Origin: Methylobacterium radiodurans
Lineage (GTDB): Bacteria > Pseudomonadota > Alphaproteobacteria > Rhizobiales > Beijerinckiaceae
Reading direction: 5' to 3'
Assembly (NCBI RefSeq): GCF_003173735.1
Contig: NZ_CP029551.1
Location: forward strand, 3,973,501 to 4,037,500
DNA length: 64,000 bases
Shown here: one piece after another, positions 26,499 through 40,335 of the stretch
Position numbering within the stretch: position 1 is the stretch's first letter
Layout: every line of letters starts with the position of its first letter
The notes under the pieces: generated by a model
The model's database searches: none
The model's input: only the letters and a program-made list of their open reading frames with translations
What the model was told of the DNA's origin: nothing
Program-made: the position numbers and the translations under genes

Positions 26499-27263
26499 TC
26501 ACGCGTGGGCCGGCTCGCGACGGCCGCGGTCGCCGCGATCACCCCGATCGCCGCGGCCTTCGCCGTCACGCTCACGACGGCCGCCGGAACGACCACCCTC
26601 TTCCTGAGCCTTCTTGTCCTGGGCCATCGGGTCGTGCTCGAGGATCTCGCCCTTGAACACCCAGACCTTGATGCCGCAGGTCCCGTAGGTGGTGAACGCC
26701 GTGGCGGTACCGTAGTCCACGTCCGCCCGCAGGGTGTGCAGGGGAACGCGGCCCTCGCGGTACCACTCGGTGCGCGCGATCTCGGCGCCGCCGAGGCGGC
26801 CCGAGCAGGTGATGCGGATGCCCTCGGCACCCAGACGCATCGCCGACTGCACAGCACGCTTCATGGCGCGACGGAAGGCGACGCGGCGCTCGAGCTGCTG
26901 GGCGATCGAGTCGGCCACGAGCGTGGCGTCGATCTCGGGCTTGCGCACCTCGACGATGTTGATGGTCACGTCGGCCTTGGTCATCGTGCCGACGAGCTTG
27001 CGCAGCTTCTCGATGTCCGCGCCCTTCTTGCCGATCACCACGCCCGGACGGCCCGAGTGGATGGTGACGCGGCACTTCCGGTGCGGGCGCTCGATCACGA
27101 TCTTGGAGACCGCGGCCTGCTTGAGCTGCTTCATGAGGGCGGCGCGGATCGCGACGTCCTCGTGCATGAGCTTGGCGTACTCGCCCTTCTGAGCGAACCA
27201 GCGGGAGTCCCAGGTCCGGTTGATGCCGAGCCGGAGACCGATCGGGTTGACTTTCTGACCCAT
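26499..27263 (-). CDS. rpsC: 30S ribosomal protein S3
   Basis: 254 residues. S3 lines the mRNA entry tunnel. [20 protein letters not shown] is the family start, KH-like [20 protein letters not shown] is in the first half and [20 protein letters not shown] in the second. The last about 40 residues are a repetitive arginine/glycine/aspartate tail ([15 protein letters not shown]) absent from E. coli. It is flanked by rplV (10 bases) and rplP (27 bases). Confidence 0.97.
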   Translation of the reverse strand: MGQKVNPIGLRLGINRTWDSRWFAQKGEYAKLMHEDVAIRAALMKQLKQAAVSKIVIERPHRKCRVTIHSGRPGVVIGKKGADIEKLRKLVGTMTKADVTINIVEVRKPEIDATLVADSIAQQLERRVAFRRAMKRAVQSAMRLGAEGIRITCSGRLGGAEIARTEWYREGRVPLHTLRADVDYGTATAFTTYGTCGIKVWVFKGEILEHDPMAQDKKAQEEGGRSGGRRERDGEGRGDRGDRGDRGRREPAHA

Positions 27264-27273
27264 CAGATCCTCC

Positions 27274-27657
27274 TCAGGCCGCTTCGGCCCGGACTTCCCG
27301 AACCACGATGGTGAGGTTCGAGAAGGGCTTCAGGATGCGCGCGCCGCGGCCGCGGGCGCGGGCGTGGAAGCGCTTGAGAACCAGCGCCTTGCCCACATAG
27401 GCCTCGGAGACGATCAGGTCGTCCACGTCGAGGTTGTGGTTGTTCTCGGCGTTGGCGATGGCGCTCTCGAGGCACTTCTTGACGTCGGTCGCGATGCGCT
27501 TGCGCGAGAACTGGAGGTCGGCCAGCGCCGACTCCACCTTCTTGCCGCGGATCAGCTGCGCCACGAGGTTGAGCTTCTGCGGGGAGACGCGGATCATCCG
27601 CGCGACCGCCTTCGCCTCGTTCTCGGGGAGCGCGCGGGGGGTGGCCTGCTTGCCCAT
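27274..27657 (-). CDS. rplV: 50S ribosomal protein L22
   Basis: 127 residues. L22 lines the peptide exit tunnel; its loop affects macrolide sensitivity. Visible motifs are [40 protein letters not shown] and [20 protein letters not shown]. The ATG at 27657 lies one base beyond the rpsS stop. Confidence 0.97.
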   Translation of the reverse strand: MGKQATPRALPENEAKAVARMIRVSPQKLNLVAQLIRGKKVESALADLQFSRKRIATDVKKCLESAIANAENNHNLDVDDLIVSEAYVGKALVLKRFHARARGRGARILKPFSNLTIVVREVRAEAA

Positions 27658-27658
27658 C

Positions 27659-27937
27659 TCAGCGCCTCTTCGCCTTCTTGTCGGCCGCGTGGCCCGGGAA
27701 GGTGCGGGTCGGCGAGAACTCGCCGAACTTGTGCCCGACCATCTCCTCGGTGACGTAGACCGGGATGTGCTTCTGCCCGTTGTGCACACCGAAGGTGAGC
27801 CCGACGAACTGCGGGAGGATCGTGGAGCGGCGGCTCCAGATCTTGATGACCTCGTTGCGGCTCGAGCCCCGAGCCGCCTCGGCCTTCTTGAAGAGGTAGC
27901 CGTCGACGAACGGCCCCTTCCAGATCGAACGTGCCAT
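27659..27937 (-). CDS. rpsS: 30S ribosomal protein S19
   Basis: 92 residues. S19 is in the head of the small subunit next to S13. [40 protein letters not shown] and the C-terminal [20 protein letters not shown] are diagnostic. It starts five bases after rplB. Confidence 0.97.
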   Translation of the reverse strand: MARSIWKGPFVDGYLFKKAEAARGSSRNEVIKIWSRRSTILPQFVGLTFGVHNGQKHIPVYVTEEMVGHKFGEFSPTRTFPGHAADKKAKRR

Positions 27938-27942
27938 GGCGG

Positions 27943-28779
27943 TTACTTCTTGCGGTTGTGGCGGCTGGACAGGATGAAGACGTCGGTCCGCTTGTTGGAA
28001 CGGGTCTTCTTCCCCTTCGTCGGCACGCCCCACGGCGTGACCGGGTTACGGCCGCCCGAGGTGCGACCCTCGCCGCCGCCGTGCGGGTGGTCGACCGGGT
28101 TCATCGCCACGCCGCGGTTGTGCGGGCGCTTGCCGAGCCACCGGTTGCGCCCGGCCTTGCCGAGCGAGATGTTCATGTGGTCCGGGTTCGAGACCGCGCC
28201 GACGCTGGCGAAGCATTGGCCGTGGACCAGGCGCTGCTCGCCGGAGTTGAGACGCAGGGTCACGTAGCCCTGGTCGCGCCCGACGATCTGCGCGTAGTTG
28301 CCGGCAGACCGCGCGATCGCGCCGCCCTTGCCGATCTTCAGCTCGACGTTGTGCACGATCGTGCCCACCGGCATGTTGCCGATCGGGCCGGCATTGCCCG
28401 GCTTGATGTCGACGCTCTCGCCGGCCACCACCTTGTCGCCCGCCGAGAGGCGCTGCGGAGCCAGGATGTAGCTCTGCTTGCCGTCGGGGAAGCTGATCAG
28501 CGCGATGAAGGCGGTGCGGTTCGGATCGTACTCGATCCGCTCGACCGTCGCCGTCACGTTGAGCTGCTCGCGCCGCTTGAAATCGACCAGGCGGAGCGAC
28601 CGCTTGTGACCGCCGCCGCGGAAGCGGACGGTCACGCGGCCGAGGTTGTTGCGGCCGCCGGTCGAGATCTTGCCGACCGTCAGCGCCTTCACCGGCTTGC
28701 CCTTGTAGAGCTCACGGCGGTCGACCAGCACGAGCTGGCGCAGGCTCGGCGTGACCGGTTTGAATGTCTTCAAGGCCAT
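27943..28779 (-). CDS. rplB: 50S ribosomal protein L2
   Basis: 278 residues. L2 is close to the peptidyl transferase centre and supports subunit joining. [20 protein letters not shown] is the canonical start and the C-terminal [20 protein letters not shown] contains the conserved histidine (here [19 protein letters not shown]). It starts 22 bases after rplW. Confidence 0.98.
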   Translation of the reverse strand: MALKTFKPVTPSLRQLVLVDRRELYKGKPVKALTVGKISTGGRNNLGRVTVRFRGGGHKRSLRLVDFKRREQLNVTATVERIEYDPNRTAFIALISFPDGKQSYILAPQRLSAGDKVVAGESVDIKPGNAGPIGNMPVGTIVHNVELKIGKGGAIARSAGNYAQIVGRDQGYVTLRLNSGEQRLVHGQCFASVGAVSNPDHMNISLGKAGRNRWLGKRPHNRGVAMNPVDHPHGGGEGRTSGGRNPVTPWGVPTKGKKTRSNKRTDVFILSSRHNRKK

Positions 28780-28801
28780 CGGTTTGGTCCTTAACCCGTC
28801 C

Positions 28802-29098
28802 TCAGAGCCCGGTCGTGACGTCGATCGAGTCACCCTCGGCGAGGGTAACGATCGCCTTCTTCACGTCCGAACGCTGTCCGCGCTGCCCGCGGAAGAATTT
28901 CTGCTTGCCCTTGGTCACGAGGGTGTTCACCGCCGTGACCTTGACGTCGAACAGCTTCTCCACCGCTTCCTTGATCTGCGGCTTGGTGGCCTTCGGAGCG
29001 ACCCGGAAGACGACCTTGTTCTGCTCGGTGAGGTTCGTCGCCTTCTCGGTGATGACCGGGGAGACGATCACGTCGTAGTGGCGCGGATCGAGACTCAT
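28802..29098 (-). CDS. rplW: 50S ribosomal protein L23
   Basis: 98 residues. L23 is the main docking site for trigger factor and SRP at the tunnel exit. [20 protein letters not shown] and [20 protein letters not shown] are seen. The start overlaps the rplD stop by four bases (ATGA). Confidence 0.97.
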   Translation of the reverse strand: MSLDPRHYDVIVSPVITEKATNLTEQNKVVFRVAPKATKPQIKEAVEKLFDVKVTAVNTLVTKGKQKFFRGQRGQRSDVKKAIVTLAEGDSIDVTTGL

Positions 29099-29715
29099 TT
29101 GAAGCGCTCCTCGAGGGCGTCGACAGCCGCCTTCGTCAGAACGAGGGTGTCGCGGCGCAGGATGTCGTAGACGTTGATGCCCTGGACCGGCAGCACGTCG
29201 ATCTGCGGGATGGCGCGGGCGGCCCGGCCGAAGTTCACGTCGACCTCGGCACCGCCGATGATCAGCGCGTTGGCGAGACCGAGCTTGCCGAAGCGCTCGA
29301 CCAGACCCTTGGTCTTGTGGTCGTCGATCTTGATGTCGTCGACGACGATGAGCGTCGAGGCCTTGGCCTTGGCCGAGAGGGCGTGGCGCAGAGCGAGCGC
29401 CCGGACCTTCTTGGGAAGGTCGTGGGCGTGGTCGCGCACCACCGGGCCGAAGGCCCGGCCGCCGCCGCGGAACTGCGGGGCGCTGGCCGCGCCGTGGCGG
29501 GCGTTGCCGGTGCCCTTCTGCTTGTAGGCCTTCTTGCGGGTCCGGTTCACGTCCGAGCGGTTCTGCACGGCGTGGGTGCCGGCCCGGCGCTTGGCCAGCT
29601 GGTAGCGCACCATACGCTGCAGCAGGTCGGCGCGGGGCTCGAGGCCGAAGATGTCGTCGTTCAACTCGACCGAGCCGGCTCCGGCACCGTCGAGCGTGGT
29701 GATATCAAGCTTCAT
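29095..29715 (-). CDS. rplD: 50S ribosomal protein L4
   Basis: 206 residues. L4 is a primary rRNA-binding protein with a loop in the exit tunnel; in E. coli it represses the S10 operon. Features: [40 protein letters not shown], then [20 protein letters not shown]. The ATG at 29715 overlaps the rplC stop by one base (TGATG); a GTG one codon upstream is less likely. Confidence 0.97.
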   Translation of the reverse strand: MKLDITTLDGAGAGSVELNDDIFGLEPRADLLQRMVRYQLAKRRAGTHAVQNRSDVNRTRKKAYKQKGTGNARHGAASAPQFRGGGRAFGPVVRDHAHDLPKKVRALALRHALSAKAKASTLIVVDDIKIDDHKTKGLVERFGKLGLANALIIGGAEVDVNFGRAARAIPQIDVLPVQGINVYDILRRDTLVLTKAAVDALEERFK

Positions 29716-30437
29716 CACGCGTTCTCCTCGGCGGGAGCGGCTTCGGGAGCCTGGGCGGAGCCGTTCTCACGGAACTTGCCCGGCAGCGGCAGGTCGGCGG
29801 GCGCCTTGCGCTTCACCGAATCGCGGATCTGGATCCAGCCGCCGGCGACGCCCGGGACGGCGCCCTCGACCAGGATCAGGCCACGCTCGGGATCCGTGCG
29901 TACGACGCGCAGGTTCTGCGTGGTGACCCGCTCGACGCCGAGGTGACCCGGCATCTTCTTGTTCTTGAAGGTCTTGCCCGGATCCTGACGGCCGCCGGTC
30001 GAACCGATCGAGCGGTGCGAGATCGACACGCCGTGCGTGGCGCGCAGACCGCCGAAGTTCCAGCGCTTCATGCCGCCCGCGAAGCCCTTACCGGTGGTGG
30101 TGCCGGTGACATCCACGAACTGGCCGGGGATGAAGTGGTCCGCGGTGATCTCGGCACCGACCGGGATCAGCGCGTCCTCGGTGACGCGGAACTCGGCGAG
30201 CTTCTTCTTCGGCTCCACCTTGGCGACCGCGAAGCGGCCGCGCTCGGCGGCGGAGACGTTCTTTACCTTGGCCTTGCCGACGCCGACCTGCAGCGCGACG
30301 TAGCCGTCCTTCTCGGTGGTGCGGTGCGCGACCACCTGGCATTGATCGATCTTGAGCACGGTAACCGGCACATGCTCGCCGGCCTCCGTGAAGACCCGGG
30401 TCATGCCGACCTTCTGTGCGATGACGCCTGAGCGCAT
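29715..30437 (-). CDS. rplC: 50S ribosomal protein L3
   Basis: 240 residues. L3 starts 50S assembly. [20 protein letters not shown] is canonical, with [20 protein letters not shown] and [20 protein letters not shown] in the body, the latter holding the residue methylated by PrmB (Gln in [11 protein letters not shown]). The tail is rich in alanine, proline and glutamate ([11 protein letters not shown]). It starts 46 bases after rpsJ. Confidence 0.97.
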   Translation of the reverse strand: MRSGVIAQKVGMTRVFTEAGEHVPVTVLKIDQCQVVAHRTTEKDGYVALQVGVGKAKVKNVSAAERGRFAVAKVEPKKKLAEFRVTEDALIPVGAEITADHFIPGQFVDVTGTTTGKGFAGGMKRWNFGGLRATHGVSISHRSIGSTGGRQDPGKTFKNKKMPGHLGVERVTTQNLRVVRTDPERGLILVEGAVPGVAGGWIQIRDSVKRKAPADLPLPGKFRENGSAQAPEAAPAEENA

Positions 30438-30483
30438 AGGTCTCTCCCTCGCGCGATGACAGTGAAGCCCTAAGCCCGGGGGC

Positions 30484-30792
<309 letters not shown>

Positions 30793-30822
30793 GACCTGAA
30801 GCCTTCAGTGGGATACGGGGAA

Positions 30823-30843
30823 GGGCGGGCCGAGGGCCCGCCC
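30823..30843 (-). other. Hairpin in the tuf-rpsJ spacer
   Basis: A 9-bp perfect stem (GGGCGGGCC / GGCCCGCCC, loop GAG) lies midway between tuf and rpsJ. On the minus strand it is followed by TTCCCC, so it could be a weak terminator or attenuator. Confidence 0.35.
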
Positions 30844-30875
30844 CGCCACGTTCCCTCTGTGGATTGCGCTCTCGC

Positions 30876-32066
<1,191 letters not shown>

Positions 32067-32117
32067 AGGGGCCTCCTTATCGTCTGAGTCTGGTTATGAG
32101 GATGTTCGCGGTACGCC

Positions 32118-34193
<2,076 letters not shown>

Positions 34194-34250
34194 CGGGGTC
34201 TCTCCGGAAAGGGGCGGACAGGCGCACCCCCTTGGGTGCGCCTCAAGGAA

Positions 34251-34721
34251 TTACCAGCGGTAGTGCGAGAAGGCGCGGTTGGCCTCGGCCATCCGGTGGG
34301 TGTCCTCGCGCTTCTTCACGGCGTTGCCGCGGTTGTTGGCGGCGTCCAGCAGTTCGGCCGAGAGGCGCTCGACCATGGTGCGGTCGTTGCGCGAGCGGGC
34401 GGCCTGGATCAGCCAGCGGATCGCCAGCGCCTGGCGGCGCTCGGTGCGCACCTCGACGGGGACCTGATAGGTTGCGCCGCCGACGCGGCGGGAGCGGACC
34501 TCGATCGCCGGGGCGACGTTGTCGAGGGCGGCGCGGAAGACCTCGATCGGGTTCGCGCGGGCGCGGTTCTCGACGATGTCGAAGGCGCCGTAGACGATCC
34601 GCTCAGCGGTCGACTTCTTGCCCTCGTACATGATCGAGTTCATGAACTTCGTGAGGACCACGTCACCGTACTTCGGGTCCGGGATGATCTCACGCTTCTC
34701 GGCAGAGTGACGACGGGACAT
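34251..34721 (-). CDS. rpsG: 30S ribosomal protein S7
   Basis: 156 residues. S7 nucleates assembly of the small-subunit head and represses the str operon in E. coli. [40 protein letters not shown] and [20 protein letters not shown] are diagnostic. It starts 116 bases after rpsL. Confidence 0.98.
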   Translation of the reverse strand: MSRRHSAEKREIIPDPKYGDVVLTKFMNSIMYEGKKSTAERIVYGAFDIVENRARANPIEVFRAALDNVAPAIEVRSRRVGGATYQVPVEVRTERRQALAIRWLIQAARSRNDRTMVERLSAELLDAANNRGNAVKKREDTHRMAEANRAFSHYRW

Positions 34722-34837
34722 GTTTTCGTACCTTCGAAAAATATGGTCTTAAGCACCCAGCGCAGGCCGCCTTTCTCCGGAGAGCGGCGGCATCCTTACT
34801 GGGCCGTGGAAAGCGTATCGGCCTTGGTCCGAAGAGA

Positions 34838-35209
34838 TTACTTCGGACGCTTGGCGCCGTACTTCGAGCGGCGCTGCTTGCGGTTCTTGACGCCCTGGGT
34901 GTCGAGCACGCCGCGCAGGATGTGGTAGCGCACGCCCGGAAGGTCCTTCACGCGGCCGCCGCGGATCATGACCACGGAGTGCTCCTGAAGGTTGTGGCCC
35001 TCGCCCGGGATGTAGCCGATGACCTCGAAGCCGTTGGTCAGGCGGACCTTGGCGACCTTACGCAGAGCCGAGTTCGGCTTCTTCGGGGTCGTGGTGTAGA
35101 CGCGGGTGCAGACGCCGCGCTTCTGCGGGCAGGCGTTCAGCGCCGGCACCTTGTTGCGGCTCCGCTGGATCTTGCGCGGCTGCGCGATCAGCTGGTTGAT
35201 CGTCGGCAT
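34838..35209 (-). CDS. rpsL: 30S ribosomal protein S12
   Basis: 123 residues. S12 monitors decoding; streptomycin resistance maps here. [20 protein letters not shown] is canonical. The lysine at position 43 in [20 protein letters not shown] is the sensitive wild-type residue. [20 protein letters not shown] and [20 protein letters not shown] follow. It is the first gene of the ribosomal superoperon. Confidence 0.98.
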   Translation of the reverse strand: MPTINQLIAQPRKIQRSRNKVPALNACPQKRGVCTRVYTTTPKKPNSALRKVAKVRLTNGFEVIGYIPGEGHNLQEHSVVMIRGGRVKDLPGVRYHILRGVLDTQGVKNRKQRRSKYGAKRPK

Positions 35210-35735
35210 TCTCTGCCCTCTTCCTGCGGATCGCCTGCCGGGCGATCCTGTCCCGTCGTGACGCCCCTCGCGGGGCTTGGTGTGGCGGCCGCGGCTAAAA
35301 CCTTGGCCATCACGTCGCAAAACGAATATGCGCCAGGGGTCGCGAAACCCTTGGCGCGCTCTCGGCAGAGGAGCACGACCAGTTCGGGCGCGCTCGTACC
35401 TACGGATCTGACGAAGCGTCAGGCGATGTGAGCCTCCGGAGCCTTTGGGCGCGATGGCGGAGCGGTAAATTCCGTCCGCGGCAGCCCTGTGCCGTCCGAA
35501 GTGGCGCGCTTCTAGACGCGAAGGACGGCTTCGTCAATGCGGGCAGCGGTGATTTCTAGCCCCTGTGGTCCGTTAACGCCCGGTTTCCGCGCGCGTCCGC
35601 GGCGCGGAGCGTCCGCTCTGGGACGGCGCGGCTTGGTAACGCTCACCAATGATTAAAGCGACTCGGCGAATTGTCCGGATCGCGGGGCGCCGGGATGGGC
35701 GCGCCGGATGCGTTCAGCGTGCCAGGGTGATGCGT
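35210..35735. other. Upstream region and probable promoter of the ribosomal superoperon
   Basis: 526 bases without a gene. The leader of rpsL has small hairpins, TCGCC...GGCGA (35231-35245) and GCCCC...GGGGC (35263-35276), which could be sites for ribosomal-protein feedback. A locally AT-richer stretch around 35295-35330 is a likely promoter area; on the minus strand TTGCGA (35320-35315) could be a -35 box, but the spacing to any TA-rich -10 box is 14-17 bases with no clear fit. The rest shows nothing recognisable. Confidence 0.35.
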
Positions 35736-36134
35736 ATGGGTCTCGTTTCGTCGGCGTCCGACAATGTGGTTCCGTTCCGCCGCCCCGCGAAGACGCCGGC
35801 TTCCGTCCTTGGCGACGGCGTGCGCGAGGGTCAGATCCGCCGCCGCAGCGAGCAGCGCAGCCTCATGGACGCGGTCTACGCGGGCGGCAGCCTGCTGGTG
35901 GCGGCCGAGGACCGCGAGACCAAGGTCACCGCCTCGCGGCTTCAGGTCTACGGTTTCCTCGGCGTCGAGGAGGTTCTGGAGGACGGCACGTGCCGGCGGC
36001 TCCGCCCCTCCGAATCGGTCCGCGCCAAGGGTGACCGGCCCTGGCGGCTCACGAAGCCCGCCTTCGGCGCCATGGCGGTGACGATCCCCTCCATCGATGA
36101 CTTCCTGTTCGAGCCCGCCGGCCACCGGGCCTGA
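35736..36134 (+). CDS. Hypothetical protein, basic N-terminus
   Basis: 132 residues from the ATG at 35736 (AGGG eight bases upstream). The start MGLVSSASDNVVPFRRPAKT is followed by a helical DGVREGQIRRRSEQRSLMDA and VYAGGSLLVAAEDRETKVTA, then a C-terminal part ending DDFLFEPAGHRA. I recognise no family; the pattern suggests a soluble cytoplasmic protein with helix-strand packing. Reading frame and codon usage look real. It lies between the ribosomal superoperon and recA and is transcribed away from both. Confidence 0.55.
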   Translation: MGLVSSASDNVVPFRRPAKTPASVLGDGVREGQIRRRSEQRSLMDAVYAGGSLLVAAEDRETKVTASRLQVYGFLGVEEVLEDGTCRRLRPSESVRAKGDRPWRLTKPAFGAMAVTIPSIDDFLFEPAGHRA

Positions 36135-36277
36135 TCGCGATGCAGAGCCGATTCTCTGTCGAGGACGTGAATGTCTGCGACTGAGCGTCGCCTCTCCGGA
36201 GATCCGTACGGGTAGCCGCCGTGGGAATCTGCTCGCCGGTTCGGTTTGCGCCGGGAAGCGGCGCTCTCGGGGCAACT

Positions 36278-36405
36278 ATGGTCGCGCGCACCCTGGTGGC
36301 ATCCTGCGTCGGCCGGCTCCTGCTCGCGGGGGCGCGGCCCAGGCCGCCGGCCGGCACGTCGACATCGGCAGCAAGACTGTTCTGACGGTGAAGCCCTTCC
36401 CCTGA
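36278..36405 (+). pseudogene. Possible frameshifted small secreted protein
   Basis: From the ATG at 36278 a signal-peptide-like stretch (MVARTLVASCVGRLLLAG) is encoded. Its frame then runs into GARPRPPAG and stops after 35 codons. One frame over, the sequence reads GAAQAAGRHVDIGSKTVLTV and ends KPFP at 36403-36405. Joining the two frames (one base missing or two extra near 36330-36340) gives a 42-residue precursor with an AQA cleavage site and a short mature peptide. This is inference; both parts could be chance. Confidence 0.25.
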
Positions 36406-36433
36406 GCCGGGTCTGAAGGCGCAGGCGGTTCAA

Positions 36434-36475
36434 CGAAGAAGCCCGCCGGACCTTGAGGTCCGGCGGGCTTCTTCG
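36434..36475 (-). terminator. Strong hairpin terminator after recA
   Basis: A perfect 19-bp stem (36434-36452 / 36457-36475, loop TTGA) is followed by CTTCTTCG-like pyrimidine-rich sequence on both strands. It lies about 50 bases after the recA stop. A second stem (CGGTTCCGGC / GCCGGAACCG, 36474-36496) lies directly beside it. The arrangement probably ends transcripts from both sides. Confidence 0.65.
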
Positions 36476-36523
36476 GTTCCGGCTTCGCCGGAACCGTGGT
36501 CGAAGCTTTGGCGGAAGCCTGCC

Positions 36524-37615
<1,092 letters not shown>

Positions 37616-37684
37616 CTCGGCGGCATCCTTATGCGGGTGTCGGGCGCCGTTCGCAATCGCGCCGCGGCTAGGAGTTGTGTACCT

Positions 37685-37699
37685 GTTTTGTTCTTGTTC
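37685..37699 (-). promoter_or_regulatory. recA: LexA-type SOS box upstream of recA
   Basis: GTTT-TGTTCTT-GTTC on the plus strand, equal to GAACAAGAACAAAAC on the minus strand. Alphaproteobacterial LexA binds GTTC-N7-GTTC (GAAC-N7-GAAC). The only mismatch is the last base of the first half-site. It is 70 bases upstream of the recA ATG. Confidence 0.6.
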
Positions 37700-37885
37700 C
37701 GCAAGGGTGCGCCGCACCGCTTGCGGGGCTTGGTCGGCCATCCCGGCGGCCTCGCACAGGGCCGGGCCGAAGCCGCGCGCGGGACAGCGCGGCGCCGTGG
37801 AAGCGGCGGTCGGCGCTGCCGGGGAGCGTTGGGAAATCGCCCAAGAGTTGTGAATCAACCAAGTATGCAACCGACTCGGCTGCGG

Positions 37886-37902
37886 TTTATAATTATTCGA
37901 AG
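37886..37902 (+). promoter_or_regulatory. ICE/Irr-like iron operator with TATAAT box
   Basis: TTTATAATTATTCGAAG matches the remembered iron control element TTTAGAATTATTCTAAA in 14 of 17 positions. It contains a perfect TATAAT (37888-37893), so binding would cover the -10 box. It lies in an AT-rich island 153 bases before the TonB receptor gene. In Rhizobiales the iron-sensing regulator Irr uses such sites. Confidence 0.5.
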
Positions 37903-38054
37903 TCTATCATGTTGATTTTGCGATACGCCGTGGACCAAACGAAGTAGTCGCGAAACTGAATCCCGGGCACGCACTTGTCTCCGGCCGCCCCTCCGCGCTC
38001 AACGGCCCGAGGACGGGACGTCACGGCTCCCGGCAACGGCTGGGAGCGCGGACG

Positions 38055-40202
38055 ATGGCGGATACGGGCAGGGGCGGGCGGGCGGGCGCCGCGATCCTCC
38101 TCGGCGGGGTGGCGCCGCTCTGCCTCGCGGCGGCGCAGGCGCAGCCGGTCGTCTCGGAGGTGGTCCTCTCGGAGTTGTCCGTCACCGGGGTCGGGCAGGG
38201 CCTCGGGGAGGTCGCGACCGGGCCGGTCACCGGCTACCGGACCGGCCGCTCGGCCACCGCCACACGCACCGACACGGCGCTGCGCGACGTGCCGCAATCG
38301 ATCCAGGTGGTGCCCCGCGAGGTGCTCGTGGACCAGCAGGACGTGCGGCTCGCCGACGCGATCCAGAACGTCAGCAACGTGCAGCCGGGCGGCACCATCC
38401 AGGGCCGCTCCGACACCTTCCTGATCCGCGGCTTCCGCACCCAGACCTACGCCATCGACGGCGTGCTCTTGAGCCAGGCCAACACCTTCAACACCACGCA
38501 GCGCGACCTCGCCGACGTGGAGCGCATCGAGGTGCTGAAGGGGCCGGCCTCAGTCCTCTACGGCCGCGGCGATCCCGGCGGCCTCGTCAATATCGTCACC
38601 CGGCGGCCGACGCTGGAGCCCTCCGGCGACCTGACGCTCCAGGGCGGCAGCTTCGGGTTCGCCCGCCTCCAAGGCTCCGTGTCGAGCGCGCTTCCGGCCG
38701 CCGAGGGCCTCGCCGCACGGGTCAGCTTCGCTGCGCAGGACGATCCGACCTTCCGCAACTTCGGAGACGGGCGCACCAACACCCGATACTTCGTGGCGCC
38801 GGCCTTCACCTGGACGCCCGCGCCCGACACCCGCGTCGAGTTCCTGGCCGAGGTCACGCGGCAGGATTCGCAGTACGACGAGGGCCTGATCGCCCGGAAC
38901 GGGCGCGTGCCGCGGGACGACGTCGCCCGCTATTACGGCACCCCGAATTCCCGCTTCAACGGCGAATCGAACTTCGTCACGCTCAGGGCCGAGCACGACC
39001 TCAACGCGGCCGTCACCCTGCGGCAGGTCGTCAACGTCCAGTCCGGCGGCTTCGACGCCTTCGCGGTCCGCTCCACCGGCCTAAACGCCGCCGGCACCCA
39101 GATCACGCGCCGGAGCACGGCCACCGACACCACCTTCGCGGCGATCGACACGCAGTCCGAGCTGGTGGCGAAGTTCGACGTGCTGGGCCTGCGCAACACG
39201 GTGCTGGCCGGGTTCGAGTACACCAACGGCTTCCGCAAGGCGTACTCGGTGCAGTCGACCTTCAGCGGCACGAGCTTCTTCGACCCGGTGCCGCGGGGCA
39301 CCTACGGCCCGTTCACCTTCCAGAACGCCATCCAGCAGCGGACCGCCCTGTACGGCTTCTACCTGCAGGACCAGATCGATCTCGGCGCCGGCCTGCAGCT
39401 CCTCGTCGGGGCGCGGGCGGATTTCGGCAGCCAGTTCTACATCAGCCGGGCGAGCGCCACGCAAGCGACGCCGCCGGACCAGGAGCTGTTCGGGATCTCG
39501 CCACGGGTCGGCCTCGTCTACCGGCCGGTCGAGCCCCTGACGCTCTACGCGAGCTACACGACCTCGTTCAAGCCGCAGACGGACAACGTGCTCGGCGCCA
39601 CGAACCCGCCGCCCGAGACCGGGGTACAGTACGAGGTCGGCGCCCGCTACGACCTGATCCCCTCGACCCTCACCGTGAGCGCCGCCGCCTTCCGGATCGA
39701 CCGCCAGAACGTCTCGGCGGCCGATCCCGTCAACACCGGCTTCTCGGTGATCACCGGCGCGCAGCGCGCGGAGGGCGTCGAGCTCGATATCGCGGGCGAG
39801 ATCCTGCCGGGCTGGAAGATCATCGGCGGCCTCGGCTTCCTCGACACCCGGATCACGCGGGACACCACCTTCGCGATCGGCAACCGGCTGATCGGCGCCC
39901 CGGAATTCAGCGCCAGCATCTGGTCGACCTACCAGATCCAGGACGGCCCCTGGCGCGGCCTCGGCGTCGGCGCGGGCGTCACCCACGTGGGCAACCGTTT
40001 CGGCGACCTCAACAACAGCTTCACGGTGGGCGCCTACACGCGCCTCGACGCGGCGTTGTTCTACGATTTCGAGCGCTACCGCTTCGCGATCAACGCCCGG
40101 AACCTCACGGACGCGCGCTACGTCGAGCAGCCGTTCAACCAATTCAACAACCTGCCGGGCGCGCCGCTCACCGTGCTGGCGACGATCACCGCCCGGATGT
40201 GA
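38055..40202 (+). CDS. TonB-dependent siderophore receptor
   Basis: 715 residues. It imports a ferric siderophore across the outer membrane with energy from TonB-ExbBD. A signal peptide is visible (AILLGGVAPLCLAAAQA, cleavage near residue 30). The plug domain has DTALRDVPQSIQVVPREVL and DTFLIRGFRTQTYAIDGVLL, then VERIEVLKGPASVLYGRGDPG. The beta-barrel follows with YGFYLQDQIDLGAGLQLLVG and NLTDARYVEQPFNQFNNLPG near the C-terminus. The last residue is methionine instead of the usual aromatic residue of outer-membrane proteins. An ICE-like operator is 153 bases upstream. The specific siderophore cannot be told. Confidence 0.92.
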   Translation: MADTGRGGRAGAAILLGGVAPLCLAAAQAQPVVSEVVLSELSVTGVGQGLGEVATGPVTGYRTGRSATATRTDTALRDVPQSIQVVPREVLVDQQDVRLADAIQNVSNVQPGGTIQGRSDTFLIRGFRTQTYAIDGVLLSQANTFNTTQRDLADVERIEVLKGPASVLYGRGDPGGLVNIVTRRPTLEPSGDLTLQGGSFGFARLQGSVSSALPAAEGLAARVSFAAQDDPTFRNFGDGRTNTRYFVAPAFTWTPAPDTRVEFLAEVTRQDSQYDEGLIARNGRVPRDDVARYYGTPNSRFNGESNFVTLRAEHDLNAAVTLRQVVNVQSGGFDAFAVRSTGLNAAGTQITRRSTATDTTFAAIDTQSELVAKFDVLGLRNTVLAGFEYTNGFRKAYSVQSTFSGTSFFDPVPRGTYGPFTFQNAIQQRTALYGFYLQDQIDLGAGLQLLVGARADFGSQFYISRASATQATPPDQELFGISPRVGLVYRPVEPLTLYASYTTSFKPQTDNVLGATNPPPETGVQYEVGARYDLIPSTLTVSAAAFRIDRQNVSAADPVNTGFSVITGAQRAEGVELDIAGEILPGWKIIGGLGFLDTRITRDTTFAIGNRLIGAPEFSASIWSTYQIQDGPWRGLGVGAGVTHVGNRFGDLNNSFTVGAYTRLDAALFYDFERYRFAINARNLTDARYVEQPFNQFNNLPGAPLTVLATITARM

Positions 40203-40335
40203 GGGACTCCGCCCATCCCTTCTCGGGCCGGGCCTCCCGCCGGCTCGCCCGTTGACAGCCGCCCCCGCCAGCGGGCACCCCGCCGGCCTCGGGCGCGCCC
40301 GGGACGTATCGACAACGCGGGCAGCCAACCCGGGC

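Noticed and set aside
36097..36405. Single 102-codon plus-strand gene before recA
   Set aside because: Its first part overlaps the end of the preceding hypothetical gene and has no coding character; only the last 20 codons resemble a peptide, and these fit better with the ATG at 36278 in another frame.
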